Positions 8,432-16,800 of a stretch of DNA of 64,000 bases are shown in pieces. The position numbers were made by a program, and so were the translations under genes. The notes beneath the pieces are model-generated. The model did no database searches. It was not told the origin of the DNA and saw only the letters and a list, made by a program, of their open reading frames with translations. The stretch's first letter is position 1; each line of letters starts with the position of its first letter. Source of the stretch: Pseudomonas fluorescens Q2-87 (GTDB taxonomy: Bacteria > Pseudomonadota > Gammaproteobacteria > Pseudomonadales > Pseudomonadaceae); assembly GCF_000281895.1 (NCBI RefSeq), contig NZ_CM001558.1:2174556-2238555 (forward strand), given 5' to 3'.

Positions 8432-9781
8432 ATGCATTCTATAGAAAATCTAGCGGTGAGTGTTGATGACTTCACAAACAAATCAGAGGTTGAACGTTTC
8501 AAGGTTTATACCTTGAAACAAATTGACCACATTTCTCAGCTTGCTAAATTAGACAGCCAGACTATTTGGGAGATGAAGGTTGTGGCAAGCGTCTTGCCAT
8601 TTCGGGTCAATGAATATGTTATAAAGAATTTGATCGATTGGGACAATATTCCCAACGACCCTATATACCAACTTACCTTCCCCCAGAAGGATATGCTGGA
8701 TAAAGAGTCTTTTGATCTAGTGTCATCTTTACTTTTAAGGAGTTCCGAACGTTCAACGTGTGAGGTTGCGATAAAACAGGTTAGAGCTAGACTGAACCCT
8801 CATCCAGCGGGACAGCTTGAGCGTAACATCCCTTCACTGTCTGGCGTGACGGTAACTGGTGTCCAGCACAAATATCGTGAAACTGTGCTTTTTTTCCCAA
8901 GCGCTGGTCAGATTTGCCATAGCTACTGTACTTTTTGTTTCCGTTGGGCCCAGTTCACTGGAGACCAATCGCTCAAAATTGCTGCTAAGGAAAACACCCA
9001 GCTGTTGGATTACCTGCGGGCCAACCCTCAAGTGACTGATGTTTTAATCACTGGTGGAGATCCGCTGGTTATGAAGACAAGCAATCTACGTGCTTATCTA
9101 GAACCTCTTTTGACTCCTGAGTTCGAGCACATCCACACTATCCGAATTGGTACGAAAGCGCTTTCTTTCTGGCCTCAGCGGTTTGTGACTGATAGCGACG
9201 CAGGTGAACTTCTTGATCTATTTAGGAAGATTAGCATGCATGGGAAACACTTAGCTTTAATGGCTCATTATAATCATTGGGCGGAACTTGAGCCTGCAAT
9301 TGCTCGAGAGGCTATTCGTCGTGTTCGAAAAACAGGTGCTCAAATACGTAGTCAGGGCCCGTTGCTGGCTCATATTAATGACTCTGCTGATGTCTGGGCG
9401 CGACTCTGGCAGACGCAAGTTGAACTAGGTATTATTCCTTACTATATGTTTATCGAACGTGATACCGGGGCTCGCCGGTATTTTGAAGTGCCTCTTATAC
9501 GTTCGTGGGAAATTTACCGAGACGCTGTCAAACAAGTCTCAGGTATTGCTAGGACCGCCAGAGGACCTTCGATGAGCGCAGATCCGGGGAAAGTTGAGGT
9601 CTGCGGTGTAGCTGAAATTAGAGGAGAAAAGGTGTTTGTTTTACGCTTTATCCAAGCACGAAACCCGGATTGGGTGCAAAGACCATTCTTCGCACGATTT
9701 GATCCCGATGCTACGTGGTTCGATCAACTAAAACCGGCTTTCGGGGAGACTGCCTTCTTTTTCGAGGAGGAAGTTTCTTAA
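8432..9781 (+). CDS. KamA-family radical SAM protein (divergent aminomutase-like)
   Basis: A 449-residue protein with the radical SAM motif C162-x3-C166-x2-C169 (I-C-H-S-Y-C-T-F-C-F), TGGDP near 207-211 and a lysine in S-A-D-P-G-K-V-E-V (K387) where KamA carries its PLP lysine. It is clearly different from the aminomutase at 2427, with a longer N-terminus, A-H-Y-N-H-W in place of T-H-F-N-H-P, and another C-terminus. Proteins of this subgroup occur widely in bacteria; I know of no assigned reaction. It lies 225 bp downstream of the aminotransferase with probably its own promoter, but shares the island's AT-rich codon use. It may act on a second amino acid of the product. Confidence 0.85.
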   Translation: MHSIENLAVSVDDFTNKSEVERFKVYTLKQIDHISQLAKLDSQTIWEMKVVASVLPFRVNEYVIKNLIDWDNIPNDPIYQLTFPQKDMLDKESFDLVSSLLLRSSERSTCEVAIKQVRARLNPHPAGQLERNIPSLSGVTVTGVQHKYRETVLFFPSAGQICHSYCTFCFRWAQFTGDQSLKIAAKENTQLLDYLRANPQVTDVLITGGDPLVMKTSNLRAYLEPLLTPEFEHIHTIRIGTKALSFWPQRFVTDSDAGELLDLFRKISMHGKHLALMAHYNHWAELEPAIAREAIRRVRKTGAQIRSQGPLLAHINDSADVWARLWQTQVELGIIPYYMFIERDTGARRYFEVPLIRSWEIYRDAVKQVSGIARTARGPSMSADPGKVEVCGVAEIRGEKVFVLRFIQARNPDWVQRPFFARFDPDATWFDQLKPAFGETAFFFEEEVS

Positions 9782-10383
9782 CCCGTTTTTCCAGCCTTGC
9801 CGCTGATGATCAAACTACCAGGCTGAGAAAATGTGCTCTCACTCAATACCCTGTGCCCAGTTTTCATGGATCCGCGTTTCATAACCGAAGGAAGCGAGAT
9901 CAACTGTGCATTTAGTATGCTGCAGCCCCTAATAGACCTGTATCGAATCAAAAAAGACCTGTTTCAGGGCTTTAAGGGAACCGGGAGACTCGCAGAGGGG
10001 AATTGCCAAGATTCGCCCCTTTTTGGGCGAAGCGTTCGAATGGCTGCTTCTGGCCGATTCTGTTGAAAAAGTCGGTTCGCCCAAATGGCCTGAATATTGG
10101 ACGGTGAAAACGCCTTTTTTGCACGCTGCTACGTGAAATCTGAGCTTGGAAGCCTCTGCCCAAAGTTAAGATTTCAACCTCAGGCGCGTACTTTTCTGCC
10201 GTGGCAACCATGGCCGACTTTTTCAACAGAATCGGCCGAAAGCAGTCCATAGTGAACGCCCGCAGACGCCAGTTTATTAAGCCACGGCCTCAAAACTGGG
10301 GGCGAAAATCACGCGTAGATGCTGGGTAAGACTCAGCACATGCAGTGCAATTGGCCTGCGGAACTCCGCTCTACCAAACAAGC
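9782..10383. other. Non-coding junction between AT-rich island and core DNA
   Basis: About 600 bp with no believable gene on either strand. Base composition rises from island-like to core-like across it. The only clear structure is the inverted-repeat element at 10046-10246. Short open frames here have no good ribosome binding site and no recognisable protein. Confidence 0.5.
10046..10246. mobile_element. IS-end scar or MITE-like element with long inverted repeats
   Basis: A perfect 24-bp inverted repeat lies at 10052-10075 and 10212-10235 (core GATTCTGTTGAAAAAGTCGG). Pairing continues outward for a few bases with two mismatches, through CTGCTT at 10045-10050. The 136 bp between the arms have no transposase. 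Arms containing TGTTGAAAAAGTCGG look, from memory, like the ends of IS5/IS1182-type elements of pseudomonads. The element sits at the edge of the AT-rich island, which fits a leftover of the transfer event. Whether it is a MITE or an internally deleted IS cannot be settled here. Confidence 0.55.
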
Positions 10384-10409
10384 AAAAACGGGCGCTTTCA
10401 GGCGCCCGT
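10383..10409 (-). terminator. Rho-independent terminator of the small minus-strand gene
   Basis: On the minus strand an 8-bp stem, ACGGGCGC pairing with GCGCCCGT across a 6-base loop, is followed by TTTTT. It lies just after the stop codon of the 90-residue protein gene. Confidence 0.8.
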
Positions 10410-10416
10410 CACTCCA

Positions 10417-10689
10417 TCAGCCCTCAACCTGCGCCTGAAGCCGCCGACCAATCACCTCCAGCAAATCACATCCATCGCGCAACGGAATCACCAACAGCTG
10501 TGCGAAATCCGAAAGCACCACCGTGTCGCTGGCGGTCTCGGAGCGAAACGCGATGTTTTCCAATACCTGCGTCACCACGCGAATGCGGTAATCAGCGGTT
10601 GCGTGCAGGACGTCAAGCGGGGCTTGGGTATCGATGAGGAGGGAAGCGGGGGTGCAGTCGATGCCGGTGATGGGGACGTATCTTTCCAT
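10417..10689 (-). CDS. Small conserved Pseudomonas protein of unknown function
   Basis: A 90-residue protein beginning M-E-R-Y-V-P-I-T-G-I-D and ending in a hydrophobic/charged stretch with L-L-V-I-P-L-R-D-G-C-D-L-L. GGAG lies eight bases before the ATG and a strong terminator follows the stop, so it is a real monocistronic gene. I recall similar short proteins (DUF3077-type) in pseudomonads but cannot assign a role. No signal peptide or membrane segment is visible. Its leader contains elaborate hairpins (10748-10902), suggesting RNA-level control. Confidence 0.7.
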   Translation of the reverse strand: MERYVPITGIDCTPASLLIDTQAPLDVLHATADYRIRVVTQVLENIAFRSETASDTVVLSDFAQLLVIPLRDGCDLLEVIGRRLQAQVEG

Positions 10690-10905
10690 GTTTGAAACTC
10701 CAATCTAACGAGGACTCGAATAACCCAATCGTCGCCAAACAATCGGGTGGCAGTTGTACGCAGGTTGGCGAACCGGGATTGGAACCGGCAGACCCCAAGG
10801 TCTCCCACGCACAACTGCCATAACAGGCAGCCGTGCAAGTGTGCCAAGCCTCCGCAAAAAAAGCAGTACTTTTGCACCCAATTCCCAGGTCGCCAAACCT
10901 GGTCA
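10690..10905 (-). ncRNA. Candidate structured RNA leader upstream of the 90-residue protein gene
   Basis: Read on the minus strand, a 10-bp outer helix joins 10811-10820 with 10748-10757 (ACAACTGCCA/TGGCAGTTGT on the plus strand). It encloses a 5-bp hairpin at 10790-10803 and a CCGG/CCGG hairpin at 10773-10788, which competes with GGTT/AACC at 10763-10774. A separate 6-bp hairpin is at 10885-10902. This three-way-junction-like layout, in front of a small gene and without a convincing reading frame, looks like a cis-regulatory RNA. The function is unknown, and the pairing was worked out by eye only. Confidence 0.4.
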
Positions 10906-11181
10906 CCCTTCCGAGCGACGGGAACGACTATAGGTTCGAACACCCAACGCGGACTAGGTGACGGCTTCCGAGTGTTTCGTAGGAATCGAGAGACTTCGCC
11001 ATGGAAACGAACCGACGGTTTCAGCTTGCGTAGGAACATTCTGATCGGGCTGGCTTCCGCAAAAGGCAACAGGCCTTTGCCTTGGCCGCGCTAACGACCC
11101 ACCTCCCGTGTTGAGCATCACCTTGGTCCTCCCGACGCTTTTTTCGTATGATCCCCCAACACTTCAACTGGATGCAGCGGC

Positions 11182-12183
11182 GTGAAATCGTCACCTAAAA
11201 GTGCTTCAACAGGCCCGGCTGTGCAGGGTGGCGTCAAGTGGGATCTGAGCGAAGCTGTGAACCAGCTGTCCTGGGACGATTTGCGCATCATCAAATCCCT
11301 GAGTGAATGCGGCAATCGCGCCGCCACGGCCAAGAAGCTGGGCATCAACGTGTCCACCGTATCGCGTCGAGTGGCTCAGGTTGAGAAAACGCTCGGGGTG
11401 GCTCTGTTTGATCACCGTCGCTCTGGGTACATGCTCACGGCGGAAGGTGCGGAGTTGCGGGCGCTGGCGGAGCGCGTCGAGCTCGATATCGTCAGCGTCG
11501 CGCGGCGTGTTTCGCGCTCGGGCCAGGGGCTGCTCGGGAAACTTCGCATCACGACCAGCGACTCGTTGCTGCTGTACTTTCTCACTCCCATCATCGCCGA
11601 CTTCAAGACCCTTAACGAAGGGATAGCGATAGAGGTTCTGGTGGGCAACCAGACATTGAGCCTGGCCCGGGACGAATCAGACATCGCGGTGAGAGCGACC
11701 AGCAAACCAGCGGAAAGCCTGGTGGGGCGCAAACTGGCGACCATCGCTTGGGCGCCCTATGGCAGCAGCAAAAGTGCATCGACTTGCGACCCTTTCGCGC
11801 AAGGTCAGGCGTGGGTGTCTTACTCCGCAGCGTTGAGCGGTCTCAAGGCAACGAGCTACGTCGACAGCCGAGTCGATGCCAGCTGCATTTCGTATCGCAC
11901 CGATTCGGTCGCCGCAGCGAGTGTGGCAATCGCGGCGGGACTGGGTGTTGGGTTTCTGCCGTGCATGGTGGGCGATATCACGCCGGGGTTGATGCGCGTG
12001 GGGCCGGTGATGCCAGAGCTTCAGGACGAGCTTTGGTTGCTGACCCACCAGGACATCCGCAAGTCATGGCGAGTCAAAGCGTTCATGACGTTTTGCGCAG
12101 CGGCCGTCGCGGACCAGAAATCCTTGATCGAAGGGCAGCGAGCGCTCCCGGCCGCGCTAATCGAAACCGGGAGTGTGGCTTAG
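11182..12183 (+). CDS. LysR-family transcriptional regulator
   Basis: A 333-residue LysR protein: the winged HTH lies around residues 40-65 (K-K-L-G-I-N-V-S-T-V-S-R-R-V), followed by a periplasmic-binding-protein-like effector domain to the end. A GTG start at 11182 gives an unusually long 25-residue lead before the HTH; a later start is possible. The stop overlaps the convergent RidA-family gene by a few bases. It probably controls the RidA/isochorismatase pair, whose shared promoter region holds two GCGCAT palindromes. Confidence 0.85.
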   Translation: MKSSPKSASTGPAVQGGVKWDLSEAVNQLSWDDLRIIKSLSECGNRAATAKKLGINVSTVSRRVAQVEKTLGVALFDHRRSGYMLTAEGAELRALAERVELDIVSVARRVSRSGQGLLGKLRITTSDSLLLYFLTPIIADFKTLNEGIAIEVLVGNQTLSLARDESDIAVRATSKPAESLVGRKLATIAWAPYGSSKSASTCDPFAQGQAWVSYSAALSGLKATSYVDSRVDASCISYRTDSVAAASVAIAAGLGVGFLPCMVGDITPGLMRVGPVMPELQDELWLLTHQDIRKSWRVKAFMTFCAAAVADQKSLIEGQRALPAALIETGSVA

Positions 12184-12641
12184 TCGGCTCGTGCACCGAT
12201 CACTGCCTTGCAGACGATTTCAATCAGCTGCGAACGCTGGGCCAGTCTCGACACGCCGATGATGTTGCTGGCGCACTGGGGGCGTTCAGCGTCATAGGCG
12301 GCCTTGCGAATATTGCCCACCACGGCAAAGGCCGCGTCCATATCCAATACATAAAGCGTTTCTTCAACGACGTCTTGAAGTGTTGCGCCATAGAGCGCCA
12401 GCAACTTGGAGATGTTGTCGTAGGACGTGCGCATCTGTTCGCCCATCGAGGAGAAATCGCTGGGTTTGCCCTCGCTGTCCAGCGGCGCTGGGGCTACCAG
12501 GTTGCCGTCTTCATCGTGGCTGAACTGGCCGGATACATAAATCTCGTTTCCCACTTGCCTTGCCTGCGGATAGCCATAGCTCTGTTCCCATGGAACACCC
12601 CAGTAAGCGGTTTTGTTATTGAACGGTTGTGAGGCTGCCAT
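12180..12641 (-). CDS. RidA/YjgF/Rid family protein
   Basis: A 153-residue RidA-like protein (about 25 residues longer than RidA itself at the N-terminus). Characteristic segments are the Q-V-G-N-E-I-Y-V-S-G-Q-F strand and the C-terminal E-I-V-C-K-A-V. The family deaminates reactive enamine/imine intermediates, or has related hydrolase roles as in RutC. The ATG at 12641 has GGAG six bases upstream; an upstream ATG lacks one. It is divergent from the isochorismatase-family hydrolase, a pairing common in N-heterocycle or amide catabolism, though the substrate is unknown. Confidence 0.85.
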   Translation of the reverse strand: MAASQPFNNKTAYWGVPWEQSYGYPQARQVGNEIYVSGQFSHDEDGNLVAPAPLDSEGKPSDFSSMGEQMRTSYDNISKLLALYGATLQDVVEETLYVLDMDAAFAVVGNIRKAAYDAERPQCASNIIGVSRLAQRSQLIEIVCKAVIGARAD

Positions 12642-12730
12642 TGCATTCTCCTGGTGCGTGACGGATCGCTCGAAACGGCAATTCGTGTGGTTGGAAGGCA
12701 AAGGCTAGCACTGGGGAAGCGTGCAAAAGA

Positions 12731-12766
12731 GCGCATTTTTGCGCCCATGAAAGCGCATTAATGCGC
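12731..12766. promoter_or_regulatory. Two spaced palindromes, candidate operator for the LysR regulator
   Basis: GCGCATTTTTGCGC at 12731-12744 and the perfect palindrome GCGCATTAATGCGC at 12753-12766 have centres 22 bp apart, about two helical turns. They lie between the divergent RidA and isochorismatase genes, where an LysR dimer of dimers would bind. The regulator assignment is inference from position. Confidence 0.55.
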
Positions 12767-12913
12767 CCCAAAAGATGCTGGCTATCGGTTAACTTGTTTC
12801 CAGTCCGGGCCGCAGCCCCTTGTGTAAAGCGCTGCGGCCTCCATGACGAAAACGAAACTGATGTCGCCGTCGCGATCCGCACACCAACCATCACTCATTT
12901 AAAGGGAACCACA

Positions 12914-13600
12914 ATGAACAATCCAAAAAACGAAGTGCTGACACCTCTGAACAGCCAAGTGATCTTCATCGACCAACAGCCGCAAATGGCCTTTGGCGTA
13001 CAGAGCATCGACCGGCAAACGCTGAAGAACAACACTGTGGGTCTCGCCAAGGCGGCCAAGATCTTCAACGTGCCGACCACCATCACCACGGTGGAAACCG
13101 AAAGCTTCTCCGGCCACACGTACCCCGAGCTGCTCGCCGTATTCCCTGATGCTCCGCTGCTGGAGCGCACCTCGATGAACTCCTGGGACGACCAGAAGGT
13201 ACGCGATGCGCTGAAGAAGAACGGCCGCAACAAGATCATCGTTTCCGGCCTGTGGACCGAGGTGTGCAATACCACCTTCGCGCTCTCCGCGATGCACGAT
13301 GCCGGCTATGAGATCTACATGGTCGCCGATGCTTCAGGTGGCACCACGAAGGATGCCCACGACTACGCCATGCAGCGCATGATCCAGGCCGGCGTGGTGC
13401 CGGTCACCTGGCAGCAGGTGCTTCTGGAGTGGCAGCGTGACTGGAAGAATCGCGACACCTACGATGCGGTCATGAACCTGGTCAAGGAACACTCCGGCGC
13501 CTATGGCATGGGTGTCGACTACGCCTACACCATGGTGCACAAGGCGCCTGAGCGCGTTGAACACGGTCCGACCCTGGCGCCGACTGCGGCACCTATCTGA
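12914..13600 (+). CDS. YcaC-like isochorismatase-family hydrolase
   Basis: A 228-residue cysteine hydrolase. The active-site Asp lies in V-I-F-I-D-Q-Q near residue 21 and the nucleophile in G-L-W-T-E-V-C-N-T near residue 117. The layout matches E. coli YcaC, including the K-N-N start of the first helix and the D-A-S-G-G strand. Family members hydrolyse amides or N-carbamoyl compounds. The ATG at 12914 has AAAGGGA upstream; the frame is open further upstream but without a ribosome site. The tail after residue 195 is longer than in YcaC. Confidence 0.87.
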   Translation: MNNPKNEVLTPLNSQVIFIDQQPQMAFGVQSIDRQTLKNNTVGLAKAAKIFNVPTTITTVETESFSGHTYPELLAVFPDAPLLERTSMNSWDDQKVRDALKKNGRNKIIVSGLWTEVCNTTFALSAMHDAGYEIYMVADASGGTTKDAHDYAMQRMIQAGVVPVTWQQVLLEWQRDWKNRDTYDAVMNLVKEHSGAYGMGVDYAYTMVHKAPERVEHGPTLAPTAAPI

Positions 13601-13644
13601 GTTCAGGAACAGCCACATTCTGCAGGGGCTCTGGGCGAATGAGC

Positions 13645-14520
13645 CTATCCCCTCAGAACCAGCGACATGTCCGGGTATCTGGCGCAAATGAAGTCGACGA
13701 ACGCGCGAACCTTCGGCGCAGCAAGGCGCCTGGACGTGTGCAAAACCCAAAGCGCTGGCTCGATGCCTGACACCGTGCCCCACTGAACCAGTTCGCCGCG
13801 GGCAAGGTGGTTCCAGGCAATCGACTGTGGAATGAGGGCAACACCGCCGCCGGCGATAGCCGCATCGCGGACCATCAGCAGTGAAGAGAATCGCATTTTC
13901 GGAACCGGCTCCAAGACCAGCTGCCCGCCATCGAGGCTCCATTGGGTGGGCTGGAAACTCGACGTCACGATGCTGGCAACCGGTCTGATTGCGCCGGGCA
14001 TCGGCTTGGCTATTTCAGGCGCAGCGACGACGACCAGTCGATCCTTGGCGAAGCACCGGCCGACCAGATTGCTGTCCGGGCTGGGGCTGATGCGAATGGC
14101 GATGTCGAACTGTTCCTCGACGAGATCCACCAGGCGATCTTCCGCCACCACTTCAATTTCAACTTGCGGGTAGGCCGCGCAAAATTCGGCGCCGATACGG
14201 CCCATCGCGAGTTGGGAAAACAGCACCGGCGCGGCGACTCGCAAGCGACCACGCGGCGTCGAAACGCCTTCGCGCGCCGCCGTCATGGCTTCGGTGACTT
14301 CGCTCAGCGGGCCCTCCGTTCCAGACATCAACAGCTCGCCGGCTTCGGTGAGTTTCAAACCGCGCGCGCTGCGTTCGATCAGCCTCACGCCCAGTTGTTC
14401 TTCGAGATCGGCAATGCGGCGCGACAGGGTGGCCTTGGAAATGCCGCTCGCACGGCTGGCCTTTCCCAGCCCCTCATTGGTGGCGACGAGGATGAAATCG
14501 ATCAGGGCGTTGAGGTTCAT
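13645..14520 (-). CDS. LysR-family transcriptional regulator
   Basis: A 291-residue LysR regulator with HTH around residues 19-40 (G-K-A-S-R-A-S-G-I-S-K-A-T-L-S-R-R-I) and a substrate-binding-like domain from about residue 90. It belongs to the group close to DsdC/CrgA-like regulators that often control neighbouring oxidoreductases. It is divergent from the NmrA-like gene over a 171-bp spacer, so it is probably its regulator. A short inverted repeat, CGTTT/AAACG, lies at 14528-14540. Confidence 0.88.
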   Translation of the reverse strand: MNLNALIDFILVATNEGLGKASRASGISKATLSRRIADLEEQLGVRLIERSARGLKLTEAGELLMSGTEGPLSEVTEAMTAAREGVSTPRGRLRVAAPVLFSQLAMGRIGAEFCAAYPQVEIEVVAEDRLVDLVEEQFDIAIRISPSPDSNLVGRCFAKDRLVVVAAPEIAKPMPGAIRPVASIVTSSFQPTQWSLDGGQLVLEPVPKMRFSSLLMVRDAAIAGGGVALIPQSIAWNHLARGELVQWGTVSGIEPALWVLHTSRRLAAPKVRAFVDFICARYPDMSLVLRG

Positions 14521-14691
14521 GGGGTGTTCCGTTTTTGAAACGAGGTGTCTGGATTTTGTGGTCTTCGTTTTGTAAGTGCAACGGAATATTGTCTCGGCAT
14601 CGCAGCTCGGTATGCCATCTCACGCACTGGCAAGGCCGTTGCGGACTTCCACGTTGATCCATCCCATTTATTCGATGCAGGAGTTTCAAAC

Positions 14692-15561
14692 ATGAGCATT
14701 CTCGTTATTGGCGCCACGGGCACTATTGGTTCACTCGTCACCCAAGGCCTTGCTGATGCAGGCGCCGAGGTCAAGGCACTGGTCCGCCAGGCCGGTAAGT
14801 GGGCCTTCCCGGCGGGCGTCACCGAAGTGGTCGGCGACTTGACCGATGTGGCCTCGCTGCGCGCTGCACTGTCGTCGGTGCGTACGCTGTTCCTGCTCAA
14901 TGCAGTGACGCCTGACGAAGTCACCCAAGCCCTCATCGCGCTGAACCTCACTCGCGAGGCAGGCATCGAGCGCATCGTCTACCTGTCGGTGATTCATGCC
15001 GACAAGTTCACCAATGTCCCGCACTTCACCGGCAAGCATACGGTCGAGCGCATGATCGAGAGCCTCGACATGCCGGCGACCATCCTGCGCCCGGCTTACT
15101 TCATGCAAAACGATCGCATGGTCCAGCAGACGATTCAGAACTACTCGGTGTACCCGATGCCCATCGGCTCGGCGGGCGTCTCGATGATCGATGCGCGTGA
15201 CATCGCCGACGTCGCCGTTGCCGAGTTGCTGCGCCGCGACAAGGCCCCATCCGCGCTGGAGCGTGTGACGCTGGAGCTGGTTGGGCCGCACGCGCTGACC
15301 GGTGCCTCGGTGGCGAAGACCTGGAGCGCAGCCCTGGGGCGCGAGATCGCCTACGCCGGTGATGACGTCGCCGCGTTCGAGGGGCAACTGGCTTCGTACG
15401 GCCCGACCTGGCTGGCCTATGACATGCGCTTGATGATGTCGGGGATCCAGACGTTCGGCATGCAAGCGGCGCAAGGGGCAGTGGAACGGCTCCAGACCCT
15501 TATCGGACACCCGCTGCGCAGCTATGAAGACTTCGTGCGCGAGGCTGTTGCCGAGGGTTGA
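14692..15561 (+). CDS. NmrA-like NAD(P)-binding SDR protein
   Basis: A 289-residue atypical short-chain dehydrogenase with the N-terminal dinucleotide motif V-I-G-A-T-G-T-I-G and no Y-x3-K catalytic pair in the usual place, typical of NmrA/QOR2-like proteins. These act as NAD(P)H-dependent quinone or carbonyl reductases or as redox sensors. The ATG at 14692 has GGAG eight bases upstream; the frame is open earlier but lacks a ribosome site. It is divergent from its likely LysR regulator. Confidence 0.87.
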   Translation: MSILVIGATGTIGSLVTQGLADAGAEVKALVRQAGKWAFPAGVTEVVGDLTDVASLRAALSSVRTLFLLNAVTPDEVTQALIALNLTREAGIERIVYLSVIHADKFTNVPHFTGKHTVERMIESLDMPATILRPAYFMQNDRMVQQTIQNYSVYPMPIGSAGVSMIDARDIADVAVAELLRRDKAPSALERVTLELVGPHALTGASVAKTWSAALGREIAYAGDDVAAFEGQLASYGPTWLAYDMRLMMSGIQTFGMQAAQGAVERLQTLIGHPLRSYEDFVREAVAEG

Positions 15562-15611
15562 AAACCTGGCGGTCCGGTACATCAGGCTGATCGAGCGGTC
15601 CTTGGGGGGAC

Positions 15612-15772
15612 GGCTTCGCAGCCCGGCGGGAGCAAGCGCCCTCGCCACAAAGGCATCCGCCACAGCCAGGAAGTTTATTGGCGGCTGATAGGGATGGAGA
15701 GGCCCCATAATTTGCGCCAAGCACAACTCCCGTGGCGAGGGAGCTTGCTCCCGCTGGGTCGCGCAGCGGCCC
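15612..15772. repeat. Inverted pair of REP elements (GTGGCGAGGGAGC family)
   Basis: One copy at 15612-15648 (GGCGGGAGCAAGC type) and an inverted copy at 15731-15772 (CGTGGCGAGGGAGCTTGCTC) face each other across about 80 bp, between the convergent NmrA-like and TIM-barrel genes. The same family recurs at 22095 and 60621. Confidence 0.75.
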
Positions 15773-15836
15773 TAACATGCTAAGGAGAAGGGGGCGGACT
15801 CATCCAGTACCGCCCCATTGCTCTGTCTAGATCCTG

Positions 15837-16739
15837 CTACTTGAAGTACCTGTCGACGTAGCGCTGGATCTCCTTGCGCATGAACCGTCCGGAGTCGTCA
15901 GCCCGTTCCTCCCATCCGAATACGCACGCGGTGACGATGCCATCGAAACCGGTCTTGGCGAGGGATTGGAAAAACAGGTCCCAGTCGATTTCGCCCTGAT
16001 GCATGTCCATGTGCTGATGCACCGTCACTTTCGCGCCAGGCGGATTGACGATGTAGCGCAGTCCCGACGAAGCCTTGTGGTTATAGGTGTCGGCGATGTG
16101 GACGTGGGTGATCATCGAGCCCGCGTCGGCGATCATTTGCGCCATGTCATCACCGAAGTAAAAGGTGTGCGGCGTGCAGTACAAGAATTTCACGTTGTCC
16201 GAGCCGATGGTTTTAAGCATGTCCAAGGCTGGGTGCAGCGTCTCGCACCAATCTTCAGGGTGAGGTTCAACGTTGAGCGTCACGCCTTCTTTTTCAAACA
16301 CCGGCACAAGCTCTTCCATCGAGCGCCACCAGGCAGCTTCGCTGGATTCATGGCTGTGGGCGCCGCCACAGCAACTCACCTTGTGTCCGCGATCAGGCGA
16401 TGGGCCACGACCGAACTCCGAATTCATCGTGGTGCAGCCCATCTCCACGGCAATCTGAATCGCTTCTTTCCAGTAATTCACCGCGGCGCGGCGTTCGTCC
16501 TCATGGGGGCTGGCCCAGCGGTACATGGGCAGTAATGAGGCGAGCTGCACATTGTGATCGCGCAGCGCCTTCTTGAATTCGCTGATGCGTTCTTTATGGG
16601 CCCGTGGACGAACCCACCAAGGCAAAAAGTCATCCCTGGGCGATAGCTCGATGTATTCGAAGCCGAGTTCGGCCGTCTTGCGGCACAGCTCTGGCAGGCT
16701 CAAGTGACGGTGCATGTAAGGGTCGAGGGCGATTTTCAT
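15837..16739 (-). CDS. Sugar phosphate isomerase/epimerase (xylose-isomerase-like TIM barrel)
   Basis: A 300-residue AP-endonuclease-2/xylose-isomerase-type barrel. Likely metal ligands are in N-V-E-P-H-P-E-D, T-H-V-H-I-A-D-T and the final G-W-E strand. A short Cys/His insert, S-C-C-G-G-A-H-S-H-E, near residues 123-132 is uncommon for the family. The ATG at 16739 follows GGAG. It is last in a three-gene run with the Gfo/Idh/MocA oxidoreductase and a second barrel, downstream of a divergent LacI regulator. The set probably oxidises and isomerises a sugar or cyclitol. Confidence 0.85.
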   Translation of the reverse strand: MKIALDPYMHRHLSLPELCRKTAELGFEYIELSPRDDFLPWWVRPRAHKERISEFKKALRDHNVQLASLLPMYRWASPHEDERRAAVNYWKEAIQIAVEMGCTTMNSEFGRGPSPDRGHKVSCCGGAHSHESSEAAWWRSMEELVPVFEKEGVTLNVEPHPEDWCETLHPALDMLKTIGSDNVKFLYCTPHTFYFGDDMAQMIADAGSMITHVHIADTYNHKASSGLRYIVNPPGAKVTVHQHMDMHQGEIDWDLFFQSLAKTGFDGIVTACVFGWEERADDSGRFMRKEIQRYVDRYFK

Positions 16740-16800
16740 TGTTGTTCTCCGTTGGCTGTTCGATTCGCGGCAAAGCTTGAGTAATGAGCAAGGCAGGGCC

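Noticed and set aside
10760..10790. A tRNA-like T-arm (GGTTCCAATCC on the minus strand)
   Set aside because: No acceptor stem, anticodon arm or CCA-adjacent structure fits around it; it belongs to the leader hairpins.
10572..11069. A 165-codon minus-strand gene upstream of the 90-residue protein
   Set aside because: It overlaps the small gene out of frame, has no ribosome site, and covers the RNA hairpins.
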